In this document: piece by piece, positions 12,209 to 21,068 of the stretch
Numbering within the stretch: position 1 is the stretch's first letter
Layout: every line of letters starts with the position of its first letter
Origin: Nemertoderma westbladi
Lineage: Eukaryota; Xenacoelomorpha; Nemertodermatida; Nemertodermatidae
Assembly (NCBI GenBank): GCA_032718475.1
Contig: JAUCBJ010007936.1
Span: 62,001-126,000 of the forward strand
Reading direction: 5' to 3'
Length of the DNA stretch: 64,000 nucleotides
The notes under the pieces: generated by a model
Databases searched by the model: none
Told to the model about the DNA's origin: nothing
What the model saw: only the letters and a program-made list of their open reading frames with translations
Program-made: the position numbers and the translations under genes

Positions 12209-12499
12209 ATACGAGATTAATATTGGTAATCTCGTATCCCCAACATATTGCGAAAATGCCACTAGTCCCATTTTCTGGTGGGTAATGAAGTGGAATTGAA
12301 TCCGCTTACACTCCCACCATGCTATCTTCCCGGTGAGAAGATAGCACCAACCTTAAGTGCGCTTCAATTTTGCTGGAACCCAATCTACTATTGGGTGTGG
12401 GGTGGAGTTCTTTTCTCGGGGTCGGCTTTCCTGGCCGCCCCCCTGGGTATGTTATTGCTACCCCTCCTTGGTGCAATCACGAGCTATGTTGCACCAAGG
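12209..12499. repeat. Cluster of five perfect hairpins
   Basis: Perfect inverted repeats lie one after another. ATACGAGATT/AATCTCGTAT is at 12209-12237. GCTATCTTC/GAAGATAGC is at 12321-12345. CCCAAT/ATTGGG is at 12379-12395. GGGTA/TACCC is at 12445-12463. CCTTGGTGCAA/TTGCACCAAGG is at 12466-12499. Loops are 5-12 nt. All could form in single-stranded DNA or RNA of either strand. The stretch has short open frames on the plus strand, which I regard as incidental. Confidence 0.8.
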
Positions 12500-13046
12500 T
12501 ATCTGACGTCTCTGTTCAAGACAATTGTGGACTCTCTTCACACAATTTTCTGAATCCTCTCCCTAATCCCACTCTGATCTCACTCTCAGACCCCTCTGTC
12601 CCTTACACTATTTCGCATGGACCCCGTTGTCCCTTACTCTTTCTCCTACTGCTCGCTCCCCACACTTGAATTGCACTCCTATAATTTCTACGCACGTCAA
12701 CACCTCCTCTCCATACTTACCTCATATTCCCTACTCAACCCACATTTGTTTTACTCCACTCACCCCTGACGAGCCTCACCCTCCCCTCTTGTGCCGTCGC
12801 ACTCAAGAAGTGTGATTCGTCTAGTGTCCTGTCCTCCTGTCATAGTCAATTGGTCCCCAGTCCCAGTAGCTAGTTGGAAAAAGTTTATATATGACTATAG
12901 TACTTAGTTTGATTATGTTCATTCTGATTATATTGATTATTACATACGTACATACTAATTGCACTTAATTACTTTTGCACTTAGGAGTTCGTATAATTCC
13001 CACATGTGGTGCCTTCCAGGCACGCCCACATCCCCCCCTCTGAGTC
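12500..13046. other. Pyrimidine-rich region downstream of the CCHC frame
   Basis: C/T-rich on the plus strand up to about 12810, then AT-rich. It lies just 3' of the exonuclease-like/CCHC reading frame and may be its 3' region. No other feature is supported. Confidence 0.4.
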
Positions 13047-15596
13047 CTAGTTCGCTCCTCCCGTCTTTGGGAACCATCTCAGTTCTTTCCCCCTGTCATC
13101 GTCTTGTCTCGGCCGCTTCCTTCCCTCTGGCTTGTCCTCTCTGAGACTCCTCATTCTCGCCATTACCGCCTTACTAATTCCCGTGGTCGATTCTTTGGGT
13201 GCTGGTGTTATCAACTCCCAGTAACGCTTTGCAGGTGGCCCTTCCAAATGCCCCTCCTGCTTCCCCCTGGTAGCGTCCGACAAGATCATTTTCATGGTTT
13301 GCGGCACGTGCTCCGCCAGAAAATCCCTGAACTCGCCTCTGTTTTCTGGCGTCCACCTGTCCAAGTACCTCTGTGTGTTGATGACTCCTCCATACGACGC
13401 CGCTGTCGCTACCTCTTGGTATATGAATGGCAGTCTCCTCTTGATAATTTCCAGATGGGCTTTCTGGTTGATGTTGAAGAAACCCCACCGGAACTCCTGG
13501 GCCCTCATCCTCTGTCGCATCATAATGCCGACGTCGGCCCACTCCTCGAAGATCTTAAACTTCTCCTCATCGTCCATCCAGTCGCACTGGCGCCCATAGT
13601 GCCCTCGGAAGTTACACTTTGAGCATCGGTTGTGCAGCCTCGGACATGCTCCCATCCTATGGCTCGACTCGCAGCAGTAGAGGCAACTCGTCCCCTTCTG
13701 AAATCGATACAAACAGCTCTTTTCCTGGTGAGTCAGTCTCCCACAGTAATCACAGCCGTGTATCAACGCATCCCGTCCCAAGTCGTCTTTTGCCCCGAGT
13801 GGTCTTCTAGCTCTGTGGAGGCGTTGGTAGGCAAACTTCTGGATATTAACGTCTCTATCCATATCTACGTCCTCCTCCCACCTTGGCATCGTCTCCCCAA
13901 ACACTACCCGTGGTGCCATTCCCGGTTGCTCGCCCAACCTGATGATGCTCCCCGCGAAATCCATCGCCGGTTCCTCGAGCACCCAGGTCCGCTTGCCGTG
14001 TTTATCCCAGAAGGCCCTCGCCCCACTGGCCGTCACCACTCTCCCGCCCACCCAGTCCGTATCTGAGTAGCCGATCCTCTCGATGGGCGGCATCTCCCCG
14101 AACTCGTCGTTATCTTCCTCCGTCGCTGGGAATGGATCCAGACCCGGTATCCCGGTAGACCCACTGTGCCCCTTTCTGCCTTGGCTTATACCCGTAACTC
14201 TCCACCCTTCCTGTTCCCTTAGTCTCTTTCTCATGAAATCGACCTCAGAGCCCGCTGGCATGGGCATCACTTGCAATCCCGATATCGACTGTTTCGGCGA
14301 TTCTTCCGTCCATCCTAGCACCTCCCCCAGAAACTCGCCTGAGCTTCCTGATCCCCACCTCAGCTCGTCCAAGTTCTGGGCCTCGAACCCATAATCCTCT
14401 CCCTTAACCTCCGCCTCTCTCTCATCTGCCTCCCTCCTTTCTCGCCTGGCAACTTCTTCCAGTCACTTCTCCTCAGGTCTATCTGCTTCCAGCTTCTCCC
14501 ATCTCTTGTATGGTGTATCCACCTCCCTGTCTACTAGGTGCCGGCTGTTGTAGTACACAGACTCGCCCTTCAGCCCCGGGTGGTCTACCAGACCTTCGAA
14601 GGCCACCTTAAAGGCTCTTCTGTAGTTTAGAGGTGATCCTAATAGCAGAAATGCCGTCAGCTCTCTTCCGATAACCACAGCCATGAATAGGTTTAGTAAA
14701 CCTATCATTATCCAATCCTCCTGTAGGATATATCTCTTCTGATATAACTTTATCGCTCCTCTCCGGAACTGATACACGTCCTGTTTCCCTGGCCTTGCTC
14801 CCCCCTTGAGTGAGTTCGCTAGCTCCGCTCCGTACTCCTCCCGGAACTTACCCCAGTCCATCGGCTTGTGGCAGACGAGCCCCATGAGCTGACCCATCGC
14901 CACTGCTCCGCAATGTCCTGTGTTATCTACTAATCCCAACCCGTCTGGCCCTGTCATGGCCATATAGACCGCTTGTATGTCCAGGAGGTTGGGGGTCTCT
15001 GGTCCGACGATCCTCTCCGCATCGTCGTGGAATGCTGATCCCACCTTCACTGTTGTCTTCTCCCTTACTAGGTCTTGCACCACCCTTGGCAACTGGTTTA
15101 ACTTCGGCCCGCTCTTCTTCCTGTACGTTCCTAGATCGAATAGGAATATGTCTCCATTTGGTGCAGCCAAATGCAGTAGTATGGTTCTAGCCGATCCCGC
15201 CGACCCTCTTCTCGAACCCTCGTCGTCCTCCACAGTCCCCTCGTCGTCCAGGACCATGTATCCGCCCTTATTCACAGACTCTACAAACCTCCTTCAGTCC
15301 TTTCTCGGTGGTACCCTCGGATACTTTGGTATCCCAAACTTCGCTTCGTCCCCTTTCACTATGTAGCGAAAATGCTCGAGGATCGCGTTGTCCAGCGACG
15401 GTGTCCCATAGGTCCCGACCAGTCGTCTCTCGTGCATCTCCCTGAAGTGGTCCTGCAGCGCTTGCGCTTTGTGACCCTTCGCTAGCGGCTCGTAGTATCC
15501 CCTCGTCTTCTCCTCCGGATGCCTTTGCGTGAAGTCCACTAGTATCTCCTTTCCACTCCTCTCTGTCTTTCTCTTCTTAACTAGTCTCTCCGCCAT
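13047..15596 (-). pseudogene. Exonuclease-like + three-CCHC protein, frame broken by two TGA codons
   Basis: A single reading frame of 849 codons runs from ATG at 15596 to 13047 with only two interruptions, both TGA (15294-15296, codon 101; 14463-14465, codon 378). Residues about 112-210 resemble a DEDD-type 3'-5' exonuclease fold (RNase D/EXD family): MVLDDEG gives a D-x-E motif I, then LFDLGTY, then KVGSAFHDDAERI as motif II and LLDIQ. I could not find a convincing motif III (YxxxD/HxxxD), so activity is doubtful. Residues about 615-671 contain three CCHC zinc knuckles of spacing C-X2-C-X4-H-X4-C (CDYCGRLTHQEKSC, CLYCCESSHRMGAC, CSKCNFRGHYGRQC; 13584-13754), as in nucleic-acid-binding Gag-type proteins. 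The region between is acidic and charged. The C-terminus is rich in K/R. There is no RT, protease or integrase in the frame. The stops could be decayed CGA arginine codons, read-through sites, or edited codons. The exonuclease call is by motif pattern only. Confidence 0.5.
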
Positions 15597-16151
15597 TACG
15601 AACCTCTCGCTCGCTCACCCGCTTGGTGGTGCCTTACCAAGGCTCAAGTAGATGAGTGACGTTTAGTAAGATTGTGTGTACTAGTTCAGTAATGGCCTAT
15701 CTCTCTCAAACCTTACTTTTTGTACTATATTTTACCTATGCATCCCCAAAGTGCCAATTTTTTCTAAATTTCCTAAATCTGTCAGTTACTTTTATTATGT
15801 TCTAGAATCGTTTACTTACTGTTACCATAATTTGTCAGATTTACTTCTAATACTATTTTATTTTTTTTATTAGTATGCTATTATCGCTTATGGTGGGTTA
15901 TTTTACTTAGATAACCCCTATAGTTTGTATACAGGGTAGACTAGCTATTCTCTACTGTGCTAGTTTGTAACAGGTAGCCTCCTGGCCCTGTATCAAACAC
16001 CCTAAACTTACTCTATGGGCCGTGCAGAGCAGTAGTCTGTCTCGTGCGGCCTACACGGTCTATCCTGCTGTACACACGTGCCCCCCTCTCTCTTTCATGG
16101 CGCTCTCTATGCCCACAACCTCTACGGTACTACGTACCCTACTATTATTCT
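15597..16151. other. Leader region upstream of the exonuclease-like frame
   Basis: Gene-free DNA, upstream on the minus strand of the ATG at 15596. It is AT-rich with GTGTACTAG-type words. I recognise no promoter element. Confidence 0.35.
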
Positions 16152-16173
16152 TATGGTATATCCATATACCATA
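16152..16173. repeat. Perfect 10-bp hairpin
   Basis: TATGGTATAT, a CC spacer, then ATATACCATA. It is a near-continuous palindrome that precedes and resembles the GGTATGTCAATATACC palindromes of the adjacent minisatellite. Confidence 0.8.
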
Positions 16174-16234
16174 CTCTCTACTCTCTTACTAGTAACTTTT
16201 ACTCTCCCTACTAACTCTAACTTCTAACTCTAAC

Positions 16235-16772
16235 GGTACTATGTACCCTCCTACTCTCGTGGTATGTTTATATACCACACTCCCTATACTTCTAACTCCT
16301 ACCAGCGGTACTGTGTACCCTGCCACTACTCTCACGGTATGTCAATATACCACACTCCCTATTCTTCTAACTCCTACCAGTGGTACTATGTACCCTGCCA
16401 CTACTCTCGTGGTATGTCAATATACCACACTCCCTATACTTCTAACTCCTACCAGCGGTACTATTTACCCTGCCCTTACTCTTGTGGTATGTCAATATAC
16501 CACACTCCCTATACTTCTAACTCCTACCAGCGGTACTATGTACCCTACTACTCTCGTGGTACGTCAATGTACCACACTCCCTAACTTCTGCCTACGGTAC
16601 TATGTACCCTACTACTCTTGTGGTATGTCAATGTACCACACTCCCTAACTTCTGCCTATGGTACTATGTACCCTACTACTCTCGTGGTATGTCAATGTAT
16701 CACACTCCCTAAGTTCTGCCTACGGTACTATGTACCCTACTACTCTCGTGGTACGTCAAAGTACCACACTCT
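16235..16772. repeat. Palindrome-rich minisatellite, 75-bp then 64-bp units
   Basis: Anchor GGTACTATGTACC (itself palindromic) at 16235, 16307, 16382, 16457, 16532, 16596, 16660 and 16724. Spacing is 75 bp for the early units and 64 bp for the later ones. Each unit has a second palindrome, GGTATGTCAATATACC or GGTACGTCAATGTACC. Because 75 is divisible by three, two plus-strand frames stay open through the array; these are not genes. Confidence 0.95.
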
Positions 16773-16884
16773 CTAACTTCTAACTACTTACTTAGTGCTA
16801 CGTACTATCTACTACTATTACTTTCTAACTTTCTACTATCTCACTTCTTAATTTTATTATTTTATTATTTTTTTTATATTTGTG

Positions 16885-17202
16885 TGGGAAGGGCGTCTCG
16901 CCCTCATTCAGTCCAACATTTTGGACAACTAAACTCAATGGTGCCCCTTCCAATAGGCAGCACTTTCCTACAGCCCTCCTGCAGGTCTTCCTATCTTTCT
17001 TCCAATTCTCACTTCTATGGATCTGACTCTTCCATCTTCGCCCCCATTTAGTCCAACTTATTGGACGACTCAATAACCTAAGGGTGATTCTTCCAGCAGG
17101 CAGTCCTCCAATTCTTCGCCCCACCTCTCCTTGTCAATTCCAACTCTCTTGGAACTGACCTTCCCTTCTCTTCCATCCTTAAATCGGGTCTTTCTGTCAT
17201 GT
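16885..17202 (-). repeat. Degenerate duplicated segment (block A) after the element leader
   Basis: Two diverged copies of a roughly 140-bp segment lie in tandem. One begins GCCCTCATTCAGTCCAACAT near 16900; the other begins GCCCCCATTTAGTCCAACTT near 17040. The second (17029-17202) recurs almost unchanged at 18033-18236. On the minus strand it continues the reading frame that starts with MMSEGGMPRDPEGER (17258), giving a short basic protein ending at 17070. This looks like the 5' coding or leader part of an LTR element. Confidence 0.6.
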
Positions 17203-17258
17203 AGCGTCGTCATTCTCTCTCCCTCTGGATCTCGGGGCATTCCTCCTTCACTCATCAT
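17070..17258 (-). pseudogene. Second copy of the LTR-element leader ORF (truncated)
   Basis: The first 15 residues (MMSEGGMPRDPEGER) and the preceding 55 nt are the same as those of the frame starting at 29327, and both lie just inside an LTR edge. After residue 15 the two diverge: here the sequence becomes basic (RKTRFKDGREGKVSSKRVG) and ends after 62 residues. No domain is recognised. It is the start of a Gag-type ORF in a rearranged second copy of the element. Confidence 0.55.
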
Positions 17259-17313
17259 CCTTTCGCCGTCTTTTGGCAGTCACAGTTTTAGTTGGCAGGT
17301 GGCAGTTAATGAC

Positions 17314-18029
17314 TGTGACGGGATCAGAGATCCCTCCCGACTGGGTTAGAAATGTACGCGTCACCGTTCTGCTGGGGGATCGTGCTAGTAGCTTTGGCCG
17401 AGGCCGTTGGGGAAAAACAGTAAGAGTTTCTGTTGTCTCTCGATATTAATTAATATGGATGATAATAGCACGCCAGTAGATAATAAGCAGAAAATACAAG
17501 TTAATTGTTACCAGTATGGCAGTGGAGGTGATTAACCCTTTGAGCCCTAAGGACGTATATATACATCCTCAACAGTGTCCTAAGGGCGTATATATACGTC
17601 CTGGTGTTAATTGCTGCCAATGGGGATGATTCGAGTTTAGGTTCTTCTAGCAGTGTTTATCCATCGCTTAGGACACTTTACTACCCGTTTTAGTTAAAAA
17701 AAAATGATCTGGAGTTTGAGTTAGAGGTTGGAATTCAACCAATCAGTGATGAGCTCCTTTTCAGAGAAAGCAGGCTGCATATTGAAAGCAGATTGATTGT
17801 ACCTTGTACAGTAGGATATGGCAGAGGTTTGAATGAGTAGCCCTTGAGAATTCCAACCAATCAGAGTTTATTTCCCTGTCAAGCTTTCCACTGTAATAAT
17901 CTACTTTGTAAATAAATAAATACATGACTGAAAAGTGAAAAGTGAAAACCTGGTATTCTTCATATTGGTGAATTACGTAATTGTATTTCGTAAATAGAAT
18001 AATGGGTATGATGATTGTTCCTGTACTAG
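17314..18029 (-). mobile_element. Truncated LTR copy containing half of a TTAA-flanked MITE
   Basis: Begins at TGTGACGGGATCAGAG as in the other LTR copies and matches 29383-30099 almost base for base, including the left 494 bp of the inserted MITE (from TTAA at 17532). The match stops abruptly at CTGTACTAG (18029), inside the MITE, so the outer LTR part and the right MITE end are missing. What follows (18033-18236) is a repeat of block A at 17029-17202. Confidence 0.85.
17536..18029. mobile_element. Left part of a piggyBac-like MITE
   Basis: Same element as the complete copy at 29605-30333. It starts CCCTTTGAGCCCTAAGGACG next to TTAA and carries the subterminal near-palindromes AGGACGTATATATACATCCT and AGGGCGTATATATACGTCCT. 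Its right terminal repeat is lost at the rearrangement point. Confidence 0.8.
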
Positions 18030-18032
18030 TTC

Positions 18033-18236
18033 CTTCCATCTTCGCCCCCATTTAGTCCAACTTATTGGACGACTCAATAACCTAAGGGTGATTCTTCCAG
18101 CAGGCAACTCTCCCACTGCCCCCCCCCCCCCTGTAGGTCCTCCAATTCTTCGCCCCACCTCTCCTTGTCAATTCCAACTCTCTTGGAACTGACCTTCCCT
18201 TCTCTTCCATCCTTAAATCGGGTCTTTCTGTCATGT
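18033..18236 (-). repeat. Second copy of block A
   Basis: Direct repeat of 17029-17202, almost identical but with about 30 extra bases including a run of 13 C (18119-18131). Together the two copies bracket the leader/LTR/MITE fragment at 17203-18032. Confidence 0.9.
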
Positions 18237-18566
18237 CACTGGTTTCCTCGTGGTCGTCCCCTGGCGGCAAAGTGCCACCCTTCATCTTGTCGTTTGGCGG
18301 TAGAATGCCGCCCCTCATGTCATCCTTATTGGTACATGCCACCCCTGCTGGCCTCCCCCTTAATATGTGTGCCAGCATTGAAGCCCTCGATGACCCCCGG
18401 TCGTCCTTAGGTATGCATGATGGCTTACCATTTAATGTCCCCTCGCACTCTGCCAGCCCCGTGTGCGTGTGCAACACGCCTCCACCTACTTTCCTGCCTC
18501 CTTTGTACCACGTTTCATCATTGGCTTCTCTGACCCTGGTCTAATCTTCCCACATCCTCTCCCTTT
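18237..18566. other. Region between block A and the protease frame
   Basis: C/T-rich on the plus strand, with short overlapping frames on both strands and no domain I can recognise. It contains a local repeat of GCCGCCCCTCATG/GTGCCACCCTTCATC type. Confidence 0.35.
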
Positions 18567-19796
18567 CTACCTTGTCTTCTTACTCGACCTCCCACTTTTC
18601 GGTATGCCTCTCAACCGGACCGGCGTCTCCTCCGGACACTCCTCCAGATATCTCACCGTCCACTCTTCTACACTCTCATACCGATACTTGCCAGGAACAT
18701 CCTTGTTCCATCCCATTGCCTCTAGGTCTTCAGCGTCGAACCCATTCTCCTCCACCTACTCTCTTGGTGTTGCTTCCCCTCCTCATTCATCTACCCATGG
18801 TATTTCTCTGGAACTATCCTCTATCCTTTCACCACGCTCCACTATGCGTGGTTCCAGATCCATACCCAACTCCTGGTATCCTTCCCCGGGCCGCTTCTCA
18901 CATGGGACTTCCCCATCGCCCATCTTTGGTTTCTCTTCTACGTCCTCAACACTGCTAGACAGCATGCACCCTGAAGTCTCGGACACACCAAACGGTGTCC
19001 TCGTCTTAATTGGGCCAGTGAGCGTCCATCCAAATGGTGTGAGAATGGCCATCAGGTCTCGCTCCCTGTTGTTGCCGAATATGGTCCTAAGTCTCTAGTG
19101 GGCTGTCGGACAATCCACACTGACTATGATAGATACCTTCGGGACGTCCACTTCTGGTATTGAGAAATTGATATCGTCCAGGAACTGGTATTGCTCGACC
19201 TCGATCTTAGTGGGTCTCCTGGCATTTATATTAATCGATTCTATAATCTGAATGGGGTCGATGGTCGCCTCATAGTCACATCCCGGTGCTATTGCTGATA
19301 TCTCGCACCATCCCGTCCTCATCTCCAGGACCTCATCCTTGCTGGAGATAGTAGTTACCGCCATCCTGCTCGGCCTCATCTGTAACCTTATCTCCTCGGC
19401 CACCCAATTCTCCACCAATGTGAAGGCTGCTCCGCTGTCGACCAGCATCAACGTCGTAACTGATCGACCGCTCTCTCCCATCACCCTCACCGGTAACACC
19501 CCAAGTAGTACCGTTCCCCTTCTCTTCGCTCCTACGGTGCTTGTCACCATCATTTGGCCTTTGCCTTGACCGAATTTTATTGGTGTCTCCTTGCATTGCT
19601 CAGCCTTGTGTCCGCCCACCACACATCGGTGACAGATTCCACTCTTGTTCGCGTACTCTACCTGGTCTTGTTTGGGTAACACTTGCCAATACTTGCAGTT
19701 CATGGTCTGATGGAGAGCGTTCGAATGTAGTTGGCATTTGTTTCTCGGATTATAGCCTTCCCTATACAGGGCGCTGCGTATCACACGTATATTCAT
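18567..19796 (-). pseudogene. BEL/Pao-type zinc-knuckle + aspartic protease frame (broken)
   Basis: One frame of about 410 codons from ATG at 19796, interrupted by TAG (19095), TGA (18783) and TAG (18756) but not shifted. Residues 21-34 carry CQLH and C residues of the BEL-type pre-knuckle. Residues 55-68 are a CCHC knuckle (CHRCVVGGHKAEQC). Residues 118-128 contain LVDSGAAFTLV, the aspartic-protease active-site motif. Residues 249-262 read MAILTPFGWTLTGP, the T-x-x-GW-x-x-x-G motif that follows the protease in BEL/Pao Pol. The usual RT does not follow. Instead the frame continues acidic and then shows a module (EENGFDAEDL) resembling EDYGFEAQNL of the exonuclease-like/CCHC protein near 14.4 kb. 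The protease assignment is firm; the join to a different protein is unusual and may be a rearrangement. Confidence 0.75.
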
Positions 19797-19799
19797 ACT

Positions 19800-20783
19800 T
19801 ATAGCTCTCTACTGTTTTTATTATTTGGGTTTTGTTTGCGCTTTTAAGACCTTTGACAGTTTAACCTGCCAAATTAGGATGTCTTTTAGATGATATATAG
19901 TCTTTAGCCTATGACGAGTATTTGATACACTACATTAGCCGAAGCCAGTCTATGCGCAATCATTCACCCGCTGGATATACCCGGGAGACTGAATTCGGAA
20001 GCTTAATGATTGATGGTGTAAGCCTACTGTATTATTCGACTGATCGTAATATATAATCTCTGACAAATATTATTCACTTTCGGGAAATATTAACAGTTCC
20101 TTTAGGACGTGGCGCTCTAAATATGTAAACAGAGTTATGACTTAAACTAGACACAACGAAAAGGCTATAGATTCACGTATATGGCACATTCTTTAGGAGA
20201 TGTTTTGTTATCAGTTACAATCATACACAATGCTGCACAATACTGCACATTAATCTGCCGACCTTCACTAAATTTAGTCACGTATAAAGAGAGCAACATA
20301 CAATTTATGTCGGGCCTATGAAATAGCATTAGATTCACTTCAAACCACTTAACATAGGTCGCAATCGTTTATCTGTAACCGGTCTCTCTAACCTTTAGTA
20401 TATCAAGAAGGTTGGGTGTCTGACTATTGATCAGTATTCCAAATATAATCTTCCATCAACAAATATAATGAATAACCGACAGCAAAAGCAGTAATGTTAA
20501 GTAAGATATGCATGATATGTTTAGGTAAGATCGTAATTAACTCGATAACAGATATACGTTCTATAATTAAGCCTACTAATGTTAAGCTAAAGACTGAAAC
20601 ACGGAGGTGCCAAAAGCCGGTGTTCTTAGGCTCTGGGCAAAAACATAACACTGAATTCCTGAGTTTCTGTATCCACCTCCAACACAGAGACAAAAAACGC
20701 TCTGATTGGTCAACCGAACAACGAGAGAACAAAGAAACAAAGAAATGTCGACGTGGCAATATCAGCTGTTAGCCGTCGTCATG
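19800..20783. other. Gene-free stretch between protease frame and direct repeat
   Basis: About 980 bp with no supported gene. One 111-residue minus-strand frame has no recognisable domain. It may include untranslated or LTR-flanking sequence of the element ending near 20784. Confidence 0.4.
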
Positions 20784-21068
20784 GTAGCGACACTGTTTTC
20801 AAGAGTATCTAGCTTATTGCGTCACGAAATTGCGGATTATGTCCTCTAAAGTACAAATACAGAAGAAATGGCTTTTATGTCCTCTAAAACACCAGTACAG
20901 CAAGGACACGGCCTTTTTATGCCTGGTAAAACAACCACAGAGTACTTTACGGGGAAAATAATCGGCTAATTACGCAAAAGCTTTTACAGGTTTGGCCAAC
21001 TGGGCGTGTTGGGGTTATATTTATTTGTGTTATTTTGTCCCTGTCCATGCCATGGTGTGGCCCTACCT
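20784..21068 (-). repeat. 285-bp direct repeat, copy 1 (possible 3' LTR)
   Basis: Almost identical to 25227-25511. On the minus strand it begins GGTAGGGCCACACCATGG and ends AACAGTGTCGCTA. It supplies the last 27-28 residues and stop codon of the upstream ORF, followed by CATAAAAAGG, a TATA-like word. It could be one of a pair of LTRs around a 4.2-kb internal region, but TG/CA ends and a target duplication are not evident. Confidence 0.85.

Noticed and set aside
12278-12815. Hydrophobic plus-strand ORFs suggesting a membrane protein
   Set aside because: They run through the hairpin cluster and pyrimidine-rich DNA, overlap each other in different frames and have no recognisable motif.
16241-16648. 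Two overlapping plus-strand frames of 106-135 codons
   Set aside because: They are open only because the minisatellite unit is 75 bp. The peptide is the repeat read through.
18463-19098. 211-codon plus-strand frame
   Set aside because: It is opposite the protease frame, which has clear domain motifs. The plus frame is Ser/Pro-rich antisense sequence.
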